A stretch of 64,000 nt of DNA from Trebonia sp964581815 (GCA_964581815.1 CAZORE010000006.1:61077-125076), one strand, 5' to 3'; counted from the stretch's first letter, positions 27,027 to 36,157 are shown. The notes: generated from the sequence alone by a model not told the origin. Translations and numbers: made by a program.

Positions 27027-27611
27027 CTACGGACGGCCGGGTGGCTTGGGGGCCGGGCCGGGAGCGATGTCCTCGCCCTGGATGGTGTGCGGGGTCGCGT
27101 CATCCTCCCAGTCGGCGATCCCGTAGACGTCGTCCTCGCCGTCCTCGTCGTCCTCGCCTGCTTCGTCCGCGTCGCCGGCGGGGAAGGCGGACGCCTCCGG
27201 GTCGAGGGAGAGGGTGGGCTTCTCGGCCTTGATGCGGGCGAGGAGGCCGTTCACGAACGGCGGCGAGTTGTCCGTTGACAGGTCCTGGGCCAGGGCGACG
27301 GCCTCGCTGATGGCGACGCCGTCCGGCACGTCGCTGGCCCACAGTAGCTCGTAGACGCCGATCCGCAGGATGTTCCGGTCGACGGCCGGCATCCGCTCCA
27401 AGGTCCAGTCGACGAGGTTCCAGGAGATCAGCTCGTCGATGCGCTCGCTGTGGGTGGCGACGCCGCGGACGAGCTCGGCCGTGTACGGCCGCACCGGCAC
27501 GTCGCCGAGCGACTGCCTCATCGACAGCAGCTCAAGCGTGGGCAGGCCGCGCAGCTCCGCCTCGAAGAGGATGTCAAGCGCGCGCTTGCGCGCCTTGCTA
27601 CGCGCGGCCAT
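27027..27611 (-). CDS. nusB: Transcription antitermination factor NusB
   Basis: RNA-binding helical protein for rRNA antitermination. 194 aa; the core (1-135) begins MAARSKARKRALDILFEAEL and contains DRNILRIGVYELLW and the VAISEAVALAQ..FVNGLLARI end typical of NusB. An acidic tail rich in Asp/Glu/Pro (about 145-194) extends past the family's usual 140-160 aa. ATG 27611 has GAGGG upstream. Last gene of pepQ-efp-nusB. Confidence 0.95.
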   Translation of the reverse strand: MAARSKARKRALDILFEAELRGLPTLELLSMRQSLGDVPVRPYTAELVRGVATHSERIDELISWNLVDWTLERMPAVDRNILRIGVYELLWASDVPDGVAISEAVALAQDLSTDNSPPFVNGLLARIKAEKPTLSLDPEASAFPAGDADEAGEDDEDGEDDVYGIADWEDDATPHTIQGEDIAPGPAPKPPGRP

Positions 27612-27659
27612 GTGGCCCTCTCTGGGTGGGACGGGAGGTTGCTCCCGGCCGAGACGACC

Positions 27660-27755
27660 GCGCGCCCGATACGATGGCGGAGCCATCGGGCGCGCAACGG
27701 GGGGTACGGGGGGTACGGGGGGTACGGGGGGTACGGGGGGTCGTCCCCCCGGACG
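27660..27755. repeat. Composite intergenic repeat, copy II (B then expanded A)
   Basis: Module B is a perfect 11-bp inverted repeat (GCGCGCCCGAT 27660-27670; ATCGGGCGCGC 27685-27695) with a nested ATGGC/GCCAT stem. Module A follows with five exact 9-bp units ACGGGGGGT (27697-27741) ending in the GGGGGG-TCGT-CCCCCC hairpin (27735-27750). It fills the gap between efp and nusB. Confidence 0.75.
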
Positions 27756-27771
27756 ACAAAGGCAACAACAT

Positions 27772-28329
27772 TCAGGCGCGGCCGAGGTAGGCGCCGGAGC
27801 GGGTGTCGACCTTGACCTTCTCGCCGGTGGTGATGAACAGCGGTACCTGGATGGTCGCGCCGGTCTCCAGCGTGGCCGGCTTGGTGCCGCCGGTCGACCG
27901 GTCGCCCTGCAGGCCCGGGTCGGTCTGCGCGATGACCAGCTCGACCGCGGCGGGCATGTCGACGTACAGCGGGGTGCCCTCGTTGAACGCGATCGTCACC
28001 ATCTGCTCCTCGAGCAGGTAGTTCGCCGCGTCGCCGACCACCGATGCCGGAATGTGCGGCTGGTCGTAGTCGCTCAGGTCCATGAACACGAAGTCGCCGC
28101 CCTCGCGGTACAGGTACTGCATGTCGCGCTTGTCGACGTTGGCGATGTCCACCTTGATGCCGGCGTTGAAGGTCTTGTCGACGACCTTCCCCGACATCAC
28201 GTTCTTCAGCTTGGTACGCACGAAGGCGGGTCCCTTGCCCGGCTTGACGTGCTGGAACTCCACGACATTCCACAGCTGCCCCTCAAGGTTCAGCGTCATG
28301 CCGTTCTTCAGGTCGTTGGTGGTAGCCAC
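27772..28329 (-). CDS. efp: Translation elongation factor P
   Basis: Relieves ribosome stalling at polyproline; 185 aa, the family's usual length. Three beta-barrel domains; the tip lysine lies in HVKPGKGPAF (about residues 27-36), followed by VRTKLKNVMSG. The C-terminal mark GATIQVPLFITTGEKVKVDTR ends the protein. It lies between pepQ and nusB as in other actinobacteria. Confidence 0.97.
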   Translation of the reverse strand: MATTNDLKNGMTLNLEGQLWNVVEFQHVKPGKGPAFVRTKLKNVMSGKVVDKTFNAGIKVDIANVDKRDMQYLYREGGDFVFMDLSDYDQPHIPASVVGDAANYLLEEQMVTIAFNEGTPLYVDMPAAVELVIAQTDPGLQGDRSTGGTKPATLETGATIQVPLFITTGEKVKVDTRSGAYLGRA

Positions 28330-28509
28330 GCGTCGTCTCCAGTCACAGGACCAGCGGTTCCCTGGTCGTCAAAAGTCAGGATCCGGGCTCGGCCACCCGC
28401 CGTCATGACCAGTCAGTGCCCGGCTGCGCCCGCTCGGGACGCCGCCCGCTGCGGGCAGGCAGGCACCAGGCTCGACGGTGACAGGAACCCAGTCCGCCAG
28501 TTTACCCGG

Positions 28510-29595
28510 TTACAGGACAAGCAGATCCCGGGCGGAGTTCGTCAGCGACCTGGCGACGCCGCCCGCGGTCACCACGAGCACGTCCTCGATCCTGACCCCG
28601 CCGAGATCCGGCAGGTACACGCCGGGCTCGATGGTGACGGGGACCTGGCCGGCCAGCCTGCCTGTCCGGCCGTAGCCGAGCATCGGCGCCTCGTGGACCT
28701 CCAGGCCGACCCCGTGCCCGAGGCCGTGCTGGAAGTGCCCGGAGTGCCCGGCCGCCTCGATCACGTCGCGCGCCGCCGCGTCGACCGCGCCGGCCTCCAC
28801 CCCGTCGGTGAGCATCGCGATGCCCGCCTGCTGCGCGAGCTCCACCAGGTCGTAGATGTCGCGCTGCCAGCCGGCCACCGAGCCGACGGCCACCGTCCGC
28901 GTCATGTCGGCGTGGTACCCGTCGTGCAGCGCGCCGAAGTCCATCGTCACCAGGTCACCGCGCGCCAGTTCCCGGCCGGTGGGCGCGTGGTGCGGTATGG
29001 CGCCGTTGGGGCCGGCCGCGACGATGGTGTCGAACGCGGGACGCTCGGCGCCGAGCAGCGCCATGGTGTGGTCGAGCAGGGTCGCCAGCGCCCGTTCGGA
29101 CAGGCCGGGGCGGATCTGCGGCAGGACCTCGGCGAGGGCCGCGTCGGTCAGCTGGCAGGCGACCGCGAGCTTCTCGATTTCCCCGGCGTCCTTCACCATG
29201 CGCAGCTTCTCGATCTGACGTCCGAACGGGAGCGTGACGATGCCGTCCGCCTTGGCTGCCAGTTCGGTGTGCCGCTCGACGGTCATCTCGTGCGCCTCGA
29301 AGGCGAGGCGCCGCACGCCGCGGCGTGACGCCTCGGTCGCGAGCTTCGCGTCGATGAAGCGGTCGGTGACCAGCTCGAGGTCGGGGGCGTCGCGCAGCGC
29401 GGCGCCCGTGTACCTGGAGTCGGTCGCGAGCAGCGCGCCGTCGCCCTCCGCGGGCAGCAGCAGGGCGGAGTTGGAGCTGGCCAGGCCGGTGAGGTAGCGG
29501 ACGTTCGGCCCGGCGGTGATGAGGGCGGCGTCCGCCCCGGCCTCGCGGACGAGCTGCTTGGCCCGGTCACGGCGGGCGGCGTGGATCTCCGGCAT
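28510..29595 (-). CDS. pepQ: M24 family Xaa-Pro peptidase
   Basis: Metallopeptidase cutting X-Pro bonds; 361 aa. Creatinase N-terminal domain (1-130), then the pita-bread domain with metal ligands Asp in TMDFGALHDGYHADMTR, His in HGLGHGVGLEVHE, Glu in TIEPGVY and Glu in GVRIED. Upstream of efp by 180 nt of GC-rich sequence without a gene. Confidence 0.94.
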   Translation of the reverse strand: MPEIHAARRDRAKQLVREAGADAALITAGPNVRYLTGLASSNSALLLPAEGDGALLATDSRYTGAALRDAPDLELVTDRFIDAKLATEASRRGVRRLAFEAHEMTVERHTELAAKADGIVTLPFGRQIEKLRMVKDAGEIEKLAVACQLTDAALAEVLPQIRPGLSERALATLLDHTMALLGAERPAFDTIVAAGPNGAIPHHAPTGRELARGDLVTMDFGALHDGYHADMTRTVAVGSVAGWQRDIYDLVELAQQAGIAMLTDGVEAGAVDAAARDVIEAAGHSGHFQHGLGHGVGLEVHEAPMLGYGRTGRLAGQVPVTIEPGVYLPDLGGVRIEDVLVVTAGGVARSLTNSARDLLVL

Positions 29596-29613
29596 GCCTC
29601 GACTCTAACTTCC

Positions 29614-30600
29614 TCACCCGATCCTGCGAACACGCCAGGCGCAGGCGGCGGCGAGCAGCAGGGCGGCGGCGAGGAAGACGCCGAGCTCCTCCGATTGCAG
29701 CGGCCAGTACCTGCTTGCTGGCTGGTAGGTAACCACCTCGTGGTAAGCGGCCGCGATGCGGGTGACGCAGTCGTGCATCGTGTTCGCCACGCCCGGCGAC
29801 GCCGGGACGTGGCTGGAGCCGTTGGCGAGGGGGTTGACGATGCCGCCGCCACCGCCGTGGCCGATGTCGGGACAGGTGCTGGCGAGTTCGCCTGATGTCA
29901 GCGCGTCGCCCTTTGCGTTCACGATGGCGATCGACGTGACCCAGGCGTTCGGCAGGTCCGGCGCGGCGGGCTGCAGCGACGGCGACGGCGCCAGGGGCAG
30001 GAACCCGGACGACCCGTAGCCGGTGGCCGACGGGTTGAGCGGGAGCACCAGGCTCACCCGGGGAAGCAATGCGGGCCGGGCCAGCAGCCGGAACGCGAGG
30101 CGGGCCGCGGTGAACACGACCAGGGTCGCCGCCATCGCGGGCACAGTCCTGCGCAGCAGCGCGCCGAGGAGCACGCCGAGCGCGAAGGCGAACGCGGCGT
30201 AGCCGACCGGCACGATGTCCCGCGAGTCGAACGACCCGAACTGGTCGAGGCCCGCGCGGTCGAGCGGCCCGGCCCACCAGGTGACCAGCCAGCTCGACAG
30301 CCCCGCCGCCGCCATGGCCGCCAGCCCGGTGACCGCCAGCCGCCACCCCAGCCAGCGGACCCGGGAGATGTCCTGCGTCCACGCCAGCCGGAACGACCCG
30401 GACTCCAGTTCGCCGGCCACCAGCGGCGCGCCCCAGAACATCCCGAGCAGACCGGGAACCACGACGGCGAGAACCGACAGCCACAGCCGGATGGTGGCGT
30501 CCGCCCGGCCCGAGGCGAACGCGGCCGCGCTGACGGCGAGGACCGCCGCGAGGGCGATCGTGGTCTGCGCGCGGGACTGCCGCCAGGCGAGCCAGCTCAT
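29614..30600 (-). CDS. ABC-2 type transporter permease
   Basis: 328 aa, about six hydrophobic spans with a large hydrophilic segment (about 195-290, rich in G/S/P) before the last one, probably extracytoplasmic. The N-terminal MSWLAWRQSRAQTTIALAAV is typical of actinobacterial ABC-2 permeases. Its start overlaps the ATPase stop by ATGA. Cargo unknown. The divergent two-component system 87 nt beyond the ATPase gene may control it. Confidence 0.85.
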   Translation of the reverse strand: MSWLAWRQSRAQTTIALAAVLAVSAAAFASGRADATIRLWLSVLAVVVPGLLGMFWGAPLVAGELESGSFRLAWTQDISRVRWLGWRLAVTGLAAMAAAGLSSWLVTWWAGPLDRAGLDQFGSFDSRDIVPVGYAAFAFALGVLLGALLRRTVPAMAATLVVFTAARLAFRLLARPALLPRVSLVLPLNPSATGYGSSGFLPLAPSPSLQPAAPDLPNAWVTSIAIVNAKGDALTSGELASTCPDIGHGGGGGIVNPLANGSSHVPASPGVANTMHDCVTRIAAAYHEVVTYQPASRYWPLQSEELGVFLAAALLLAAACAWRVRRIG

Positions 30601-31289
30601 CGGGCCGCCTCCCGCAGGCAGGAGACCACCAGGTCGTCAAGCGACCGGGCGCGGTGATGAGCGAGCAGCGTGTCCACCGGGCCGGCGAGCCGCACCTGGC
30701 CGCCCGCGAGCAGGATCAGGTAACCGCAGGTCCGTTCCAGGTCGGCCACCAGGTGGGAGGAGAACACTGTGGTCATGTTCTCCCCTGAGGCGGCGACCGC
30801 CCGGGTAACCGAGTCCAGGAAGTCGCGCCGGGCCAGCGGGTCCAGGTTCGCGGCAGGCTCGTCGAGGACCAGCAGTTCCGGGCGCCGGGCGACGGCGAGC
30901 GTGAGCGCGAGCTGTGCCCGCTGGCCGCCGGACAGCCGCCCGGCCCGCTGCCGCGGGTCAAGGCCGGCCTCATGCACCCGGCGCCAGGCCAGGCTGGCGT
31001 CCCAGTGCGCGCTGAGCCCCTGCCCCATGCGCAGGTGATCCGCCACGGACAGGTCCGCGTACACCGGCGCGCCCTGGGCGACGAACCCGGCCCGCTGCCG
31101 GATCGTGATCGTTCCCGTGGTCGGGCGCAGCAGCCCGACGGCTAGCTCAAGGAGGGTTGTCTTGCCGGCCCCGTTGGGGCCGACCAGGCCGACGACCTGC
31201 CCGGCCGGGACCGTCAGCGTGCAGTCCGCCAGGGCCCACCGTCGCCGGTACCGCTTGCCGAGCGCGTTCGCTTCTATCGCGTTGTCCAC
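30597..31289 (-). CDS. ABC transporter ATP-binding protein
   Basis: 230 aa. Walker A GPNGAGKTTLLE (about 36-47), signature RLSGGQRAQ, Walker B ELLVLDEPAANLDP and switch HLVADLERT. CcmA/NatA-like subunit partnering the overlapping ABC-2 permease. Divergent from the response regulator. Confidence 0.93.
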   Translation of the reverse strand: MDNAIEANALGKRYRRRWALADCTLTVPAGQVVGLVGPNGAGKTTLLELAVGLLRPTTGTITIRQRAGFVAQGAPVYADLSVADHLRMGQGLSAHWDASLAWRRVHEAGLDPRQRAGRLSGGQRAQLALTLAVARRPELLVLDEPAANLDPLARRDFLDSVTRAVAASGENMTTVFSSHLVADLERTCGYLILLAGGQVRLAGPVDTLLAHHRARSLDDLVVSCLREAAR

Positions 31290-31376
31290 GGGGACGGGTC
31301 TACGCTCCGGCCGGTGTCAGCACGGTGCCAGCGGACGACACCCGGCTGTCACCGTGGCCCTGGCATGCTGGTAGGG

Positions 31377-32039
31377 ATGAGAGTGCTTGTCGTAGAGGAT
31401 CACGAAGTTCTCGCCACGGCGGTCGCCGCCGGGCTGCGCCGTGAGGGCATGGCCGTGGACCTCGCCGGGGACGGGCATGAGGCGCTTGGCCGTCTTGACG
31501 GCACCCGCTATGACGTGGTGGTGCTTGACCGCGACCTGCCCGGCGTGCACGGCGATGAGGTGTGCCGCCGCATCACCGCCGGTGACTCCGGCAGCCGGGT
31601 GCTGATGCTCACCGCGGCCGGCACCGTCCGCGACAAGGTGGACGGCCTCGGGCTTGGCGCCGACGACTACCTGGCCAAGCCGTTCGATTTCGCCGAGCTG
31701 GTCGCCAGGATCCGCGCGCTGGCCCGGCGAGCGGCGCCCGCCGTGCCGCCCGTCTTGGAACACGCCGGCCTTACCCTGGACCCGGGAAGGCACGTCGCGT
31801 TCCGCGCCGGGCGGCGGCTTGACCTCAGCCCGAAAGAGTTCGCCCTGCTTGAGTGCCTGCTGGCCGCCGCCGGGCGGGTGGTGTCCGCGGAGGAGCTGCT
31901 TGACCGGGTCTGGGACGAGGCGGCCGACCCGTTCACCACCACGGTGAAGACGACGATGCGCCGCTTGCGCGGCAAGCTGGGCGAGCCGCCCGTCATCGAG
32001 ACCGTCCGCGAGGCCGGCTACCGCATCGGTGCCCGGTGA
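31377..32039 (+). CDS. OmpR-family response regulator
   Basis: 220 aa from ATG 31377 with TAGGG upstream. Receiver domain with acidic cluster VVEDHE and phospho-acceptor Asp51 in VVVLDRDLPG, lysine in DDYLAKPF; winged-helix output domain with ALLECLLAAAGRVVSAEELLDRVW and VKTTMRRLRGKLG. Overlaps the kinase gene by GTGA. Divergent from the ABC exporter genes, its probable target by analogy with similar layouts. Confidence 0.94.
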   Translation: MRVLVVEDHEVLATAVAAGLRREGMAVDLAGDGHEALGRLDGTRYDVVVLDRDLPGVHGDEVCRRITAGDSGSRVLMLTAAGTVRDKVDGLGLGADDYLAKPFDFAELVARIRALARRAAPAVPPVLEHAGLTLDPGRHVAFRAGRRLDLSPKEFALLECLLAAAGRVVSAEELLDRVWDEAADPFTTTVKTTMRRLRGKLGEPPVIETVREAGYRIGAR

Positions 32040-33112
32040 GCAGGAAAAGGCGCCTCCGCGCCCGCCTGGCCGGGCTGTACGCCTGCCTGCTGCTCGGCTC
32101 CGGATTCCTCCTGCTGGTCATCGCCGACCTGCCGCTGACCACGTTCGGCCGCGCCCAGGCACATACCGTCGGCGGGAGATCCGGCCCGGTCAGGTCCTTC
32201 ACCAACCTGCCAGAAGTCCTCGCCTACTCCGCCATCGCCCTGGCGGTGCTCGCTGTGGCGTCGGTCGCCCTGGGGTGGCTAGTCGCCGACCGTAGCCTGC
32301 GGCCGCTGCGGGTCATCACGTCCGCCGCCCGCGCGATCTCCGCGAGCAGCCTGAACGAACGGCTGAGCATGGCCGGCGGCTACGAGGAGTTCCGGGAGCT
32401 CGGTGAGACGCTCAACGGGCTTTTCGCCCGCCTGGCGACCGCGTTCGAGTCGCAGCGGCGCTTCGTCGCCAACGCCTCCCACGAACTTCGCACCCCCCTC
32501 GCGGCTGAGCGGACTGTCCTGCAGGTGGCGCTCGCTGATCCCGCCGCGAGCGCGGAATCGCTGCGGGCCGCCTGCCAGCAGGTGCTCCAACTGGGCGAGC
32601 ACCAAGAACGCCTCGTCGACGCGCTGCTCACGCTGGCCGCTGGCCAGAGCGGGCTGCGGCACCGGGAGCCTTTCGACCTCGCCGAGGTCACCTCCCGGGT
32701 CATGGCCAGGCGGCCGCCGGACGCCGGCGGCCAGGGCGTGCGCGTGGCGACCAGCCTCGGCCCGGCCGTCGCCACCGGGGACCCCGCCCTCGCGATGAGC
32801 CTGGTCGCCAACCTGGTGGACAACGCCGTGCGGCACAACGTGCCCGACGGCCACGTCCAGGTCACCACCGGGACGCTACGAGGCCGTCCCCGGTTCTCCG
32901 TCTCCAACAGCGGCCCCGTCGTCCCGCCGGGCGAGGTCGGCCGCCTGCTTGAGCCATTCCAGCAGATCGACGGCGACCGGACCCGCCACGATGGCGGCCA
33001 CGGGCTCGGCATGGCCATCGTCGCGGCCGTCGCCAGCGCGCATGCCGCCGACCTCGCCGTGCGGGCAAGGCCTGAGGGCGGCCTTGACGTCACCGTGACG
33101 TTCCCGCCCTGA
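32036..33112 (+). CDS. Sensor histidine kinase
   Basis: 358 aa, GTG start inside the regulator's stop. Two transmembrane helices (about 9-31 and 62-84) flank a short external loop of about 30 residues, too small for a classic sensor domain. HAMP (about 85-138), HisKA with His149 in ANASHELRTPLAAERT, and an ATPase domain with NLVDNAVRHN and HGLGMAIV. A short loop suits sensing at or in the membrane, as in kinases paired with ABC exporters. Confidence 0.93.
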   Translation: MSRKRRLRARLAGLYACLLLGSGFLLLVIADLPLTTFGRAQAHTVGGRSGPVRSFTNLPEVLAYSAIALAVLAVASVALGWLVADRSLRPLRVITSAARAISASSLNERLSMAGGYEEFRELGETLNGLFARLATAFESQRRFVANASHELRTPLAAERTVLQVALADPAASAESLRAACQQVLQLGEHQERLVDALLTLAAGQSGLRHREPFDLAEVTSRVMARRPPDAGGQGVRVATSLGPAVATGDPALAMSLVANLVDNAVRHNVPDGHVQVTTGTLRGRPRFSVSNSGPVVPPGEVGRLLEPFQQIDGDRTRHDGGHGLGMAIVAAVASAHAADLAVRARPEGGLDVTVTFPP

Positions 33113-33154
33113 GGACCCGCTGCCCGCCGGCGGCCAGGGTGGCCCAGCCGCGGT

Positions 33155-33202
33155 ATGAATGTGCCGTTGGTGCTGCTATAGCGACACCGGTGGCACTTTC
33201 AT
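33155..33202. repeat. Quasi-palindromic intergenic repeat, copy 2
   Basis: Arms ATGAATGTGCC (33155-33165) and GGCACTTTCAT (33192-33202) pair with one mismatch. It shares TGTGCCGTTGGTG exactly with copy 1 at 12221, and its interior GGTGCTGCTATAGCGACACC is the reverse complement of the copy-1 interior with one change. It lies between the histidine kinase and a methyltransferase gene. Confidence 0.65.
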
Positions 33203-33280
33203 GCACCTTCAGGCAGCCGACGGGCGGCGAGCGGCCGCCCGGGCGGCGATAGGATGCGGCACAGGCGAAGAGAGGCGGAC

Positions 33281-34087
33281 ATGGCGGAACTGCCACCGGA
33301 AATCGACACCTCGCGGCCGCACAGCGCGCGGATGTACGACTACTTCATCGGCGGGAAGAACCACTTCGCGGCGGACCGGAAGACCGCCAGGGAGGTCCTG
33401 CGGCACTCGCCGTACGTGCCGACCGCGGCGCGGGAGAACCGGGCGTTCCTCGGCCGTGCGGTCAGGTACCTGGCCGGCGAGGCGGGCGTCACGCAGTTCC
33501 TCGACATCGGCACGGGCCTTCCGACCGCGAACAACGTGCATGAGGTGGCGCAGCGCGTTGCCCCGTCCTCCCGGGTCGTCTACGTCGACAACGACCCGCT
33601 GGTGCTCGCCCACGCCCGGGCACTGCTCACCTCCGCGCCGGAGGGACGCACCGCCTACATCCAGGCGGACTTCCGCGATCCCGGAGCGATCTTGTCCGAC
33701 CCGGCCACCCGCGACGTGCTCGACTTCAGCAGGCCGGTGGCGCTGATGCTCGTCGCGATCTTGCACTTCGCACTGGACGAGTACCGGCCCGCGGAGGTCA
33801 TCGCCACCCTGCTCGACGCGCTGCCGTCTGGCAGCTACCTCGTGGCCAGCCACCTCACCACGGAATTCGACCAGGACGCTACGTCGAAGGGGCAGCAGGT
33901 AATGCGCAGCGCGGGCATCGCGATGCAGAAGCGGGAGTCCGGTGAATTCGCCAAGCTGGCCTTCTCCGGGCTCGAGCTCGTACCGCCCGGGGTGGTGCTG
34001 GTCTCGGAATGGCGGCCGGACGGCGCCCGGCCCGCCCCGGCGCCGCACGAGGTGAACTGTTACGGGGGCGTCGGGCGAAAGCCGTGA
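33281..34087 (+). CDS. SAM-dependent methyltransferase, DUF574 type (first of a tandem pair)
   Basis: 268 aa from ATG 33281 with GAGGCGG upstream. Family marks: IDTSRPHSARMYDYFIGGKN near the start, FLDIGTGLPTANNVHEVAQ as the SAM site, VVYVDNDPLVLAHARALL, PVALMLVAILHF, and a C-terminal LELVPPGVVLVSEWRPD. The family is expanded in Streptosporangiales and Streptomyces; targets are not known. It is about 60% like the next gene by eye. Confidence 0.9.
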   Translation: MAELPPEIDTSRPHSARMYDYFIGGKNHFAADRKTAREVLRHSPYVPTAARENRAFLGRAVRYLAGEAGVTQFLDIGTGLPTANNVHEVAQRVAPSSRVVYVDNDPLVLAHARALLTSAPEGRTAYIQADFRDPGAILSDPATRDVLDFSRPVALMLVAILHFALDEYRPAEVIATLLDALPSGSYLVASHLTTEFDQDATSKGQQVMRSAGIAMQKRESGEFAKLAFSGLELVPPGVVLVSEWRPDGARPAPAPHEVNCYGGVGRKP

Positions 34088-34241
34088 CGGCGGCGCGCGC
34101 CTGTATGCCCGCTGACGTCCCTTTTCATAACGTGGCGTCAACTTCGCTTCAACATTTATTAACCGTTTTTAACGTACCTAGGCCGATACGGCCCGCTTAG
34201 ACTGAAAAACGTCCAGCCGGGCCCGAGCCGGGAGGTGCAGC

Positions 34242-35066
34242 ATGACGGCCCTTGCCGAGGATGCCTACCTAGGGCCCGGCATTGACACGTCACGGCCGCA
34301 CCCGGCGCGGATGTACGACTACTACATCGGCGGGAAGAACCATTTCGCCGCGGACCGCGCCCTCGCCGACCGCGCGCTCGCGTCCTGGCCGGCCGGCCGC
34401 ATCGGGCTCAGGGAGAACCGGCGGTTCCTCGGGCGGATGGTCAGGTACCTGGCCGCCGAGGCGGGGGTCAGGCAGTTCCTCGACATCGGTTCCGGGCTGC
34501 CGACAACGAACAACGTGCACGAGATCGCGCAAGCGGTCGACTCGTCCAGCCGGGTGGTGTACGTCGACAACGACTCGATGGTGCTCGCGCACGCCCGGGC
34601 GCTGCTCGCCTCCGCGCCCGAGGGGCGCACCGCCTACATCCAGGCCGACCTCAGGTCGCCGCTGGACATCCTCCGCTCGCCGGTGACCCAGTCGGTGCTC
34701 GACTTCACCAAGCCGGTCGCGCTGATGCTCGTCGCGGTGCTGCACTTCCTGCCGGAGGAGGACAAGCCGGAGGCGGTCATCTCCACCCTCCTCGACGCGC
34801 TGCCGTCCGGCTCGTACCTGGCCGCGTCGCACGTGACGACGGAGCACGACCGGGTTGGGCTCGGCGGCGGGCAGCGTGCCTACCGGGAGGCCGGGATCCC
34901 GATGCACGCGCGCGACGCCGACGAGTTCGCACAGCTCGCGTTCTCCGGCCTCGACCTCATGCCGCCCGGGGTCGTGCTGGTCTCGGAATGGCGGCCGGAC
35001 TCGAACGCGCCGCGCCCGACCCCGGCTGAGGTGTCCATCTACGGCGGCGTCGCCCGCAAGTCGTAA
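34242..35066 (+). CDS. SAM-dependent methyltransferase, DUF574 type (second of a tandem pair)
   Basis: 274 aa, ATG preceded by GGGAGGTG. Same marks as its neighbour: GIDTSRPHPARMYDYYIGGK, FLDIGSGLPTTNNVHEIAQ, VVYVDNDSMVLAHARALL, PVALMLVAVLHFLP. The 154 nt between the genes are AT-rich with TTTATTAACC and TTTTTAACG stretches, so the second copy probably has its own promoter. Tandem duplication followed by divergence is inferred. Confidence 0.9.
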   Translation: MTALAEDAYLGPGIDTSRPHPARMYDYYIGGKNHFAADRALADRALASWPAGRIGLRENRRFLGRMVRYLAAEAGVRQFLDIGSGLPTTNNVHEIAQAVDSSSRVVYVDNDSMVLAHARALLASAPEGRTAYIQADLRSPLDILRSPVTQSVLDFTKPVALMLVAVLHFLPEEDKPEAVISTLLDALPSGSYLAASHVTTEHDRVGLGGGQRAYREAGIPMHARDADEFAQLAFSGLDLMPPGVVLVSEWRPDSNAPRPTPAEVSIYGGVARKS

Positions 35067-35119
35067 GACCGCGCCCGCTCCGTCGGCGCGGGCGCGCGGA
35101 GGACATGGCCCGGGCGGTC

Positions 35120-36157
35120 CTAGCCGACGAGCTCGCGGACGGTCTCGATGTCCTTGACGCGCTGCGCGTGGCTGGCGCCGAGCGCGGTGATGTTAAGCGT
35201 GGTCACGCCGGCCTCCTGGTAGGCGGCGAGCCGCTCCTTGACGTAGCCGAGCGGGCCGATGAGCGTGATGTTCTCGACGAGCTCGGCGGGTACCAGGGCA
35301 GCGGCCTCGTCCTTGCGGCCCGCCAGGTAGGCGTCCTGGATCCGGTTGGCCTCGTCCTCGTAGCCGTAACGGCAGGCCAGGTCGTGGTAGAAGTTCTTGC
35401 CGCGGGCGCCCATGCCGCCGATGTAGAGCGCGAGCGCCGGGCGGTTGATGTCGCGCAGGTGGGTGACGTCGTCGCCGATGGCCAGCGGGGCGGCGGCGAT
35501 CACGTCGAGCTTCGGCAAGGACGCGTCGCGCTTGGCGGTGCCCTCGGCGAGGGCACCGCCCCAGGTGAGGCCCGCCTTCTCCGGGAAGTAGAAGATGGGC
35601 TGCCAGCCCTCGGCGAGCTCCGCGGCGAGGGCCACGTTCTTCGGCCCGAGCGCGGCGATCACGACCGGGATCCTCATCCGGACCGGGTGGTTGATCAGCT
35701 TGAGCGGCTTGCCGAGCCCGGTGCCGCCACTGCTCAGCGGGATGTCGTAGAGCTTGGTGTGATGGTCGAGGCGCTCACGCCGCCAGACCGCGCGGCAGAT
35801 CTCGATGAGCTCCCTGGTGCGGCCGATCGGGGCGTCATAGGGCACGCCGTGCCAGCCCTCAATCACCTGCGGGCCGCTGGTGCCCAGGCCGAGCGTGAAC
35901 CGGCCGCCGGATACGAAGTCCAGGCCGGCCGCGGTCATCGCGGTCAGCGCCGGGGTACGGGAATAGATCGGCAGGATGCCGGAGGCGATCTCGAGCGCCT
36001 CAGTGCGGGCGGCGATGAAGCCGAGCTGGCTGACCGCGTCGAAGCTGTACGCCTCGGGCACGAAGACGATCTGCAGGCCGGCCCGCTCGAAGTCAGCCAG
36101 CTCGCTGACCGTCTCGGTGAACCCGCCCGAGTAGTTGATCATCATCCCGACGCGCAT
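35120..36157 (-). CDS. LLM-class F420-dependent oxidoreductase
   Basis: 345 aa bacterial-luciferase-like barrel. It opens MRVGMMINYSGGFTETV and has GGRFTLGLGTSGPQVIEGWHG, the cofactor-binding segment of F420-dependent family members, plus the IPVVIAALGPKNVALAAE strand. F420 rather than FMN is inferred from the family and host. Substrate unknown. Divergent from the phosphofructokinase gene. Confidence 0.87.
   Translation of the reverse strand: MRVGMMINYSGGFTETVSELADFERAGLQIVFVPEAYSFDAVSQLGFIAARTEALEIASGILPIYSRTPALTAMTAAGLDFVSGGRFTLGLGTSGPQVIEGWHGVPYDAPIGRTRELIEICRAVWRRERLDHHTKLYDIPLSSGGTGLGKPLKLINHPVRMRIPVVIAALGPKNVALAAELAEGWQPIFYFPEKAGLTWGGALAEGTAKRDASLPKLDVIAAAPLAIGDDVTHLRDINRPALALYIGGMGARGKNFYHDLACRYGYEDEANRIQDAYLAGRKDEAAALVPAELVENITLIGPLGYVKERLAAYQEAGVTTLNITALGASHAQRVKDIETVRELVG

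Noticed and set aside
27697..27741. CRISPR or satellite origin region
   Set aside because: Nine-bp units without spacers; the same module occurs singly in other gaps, so it belongs to the composite repeat.
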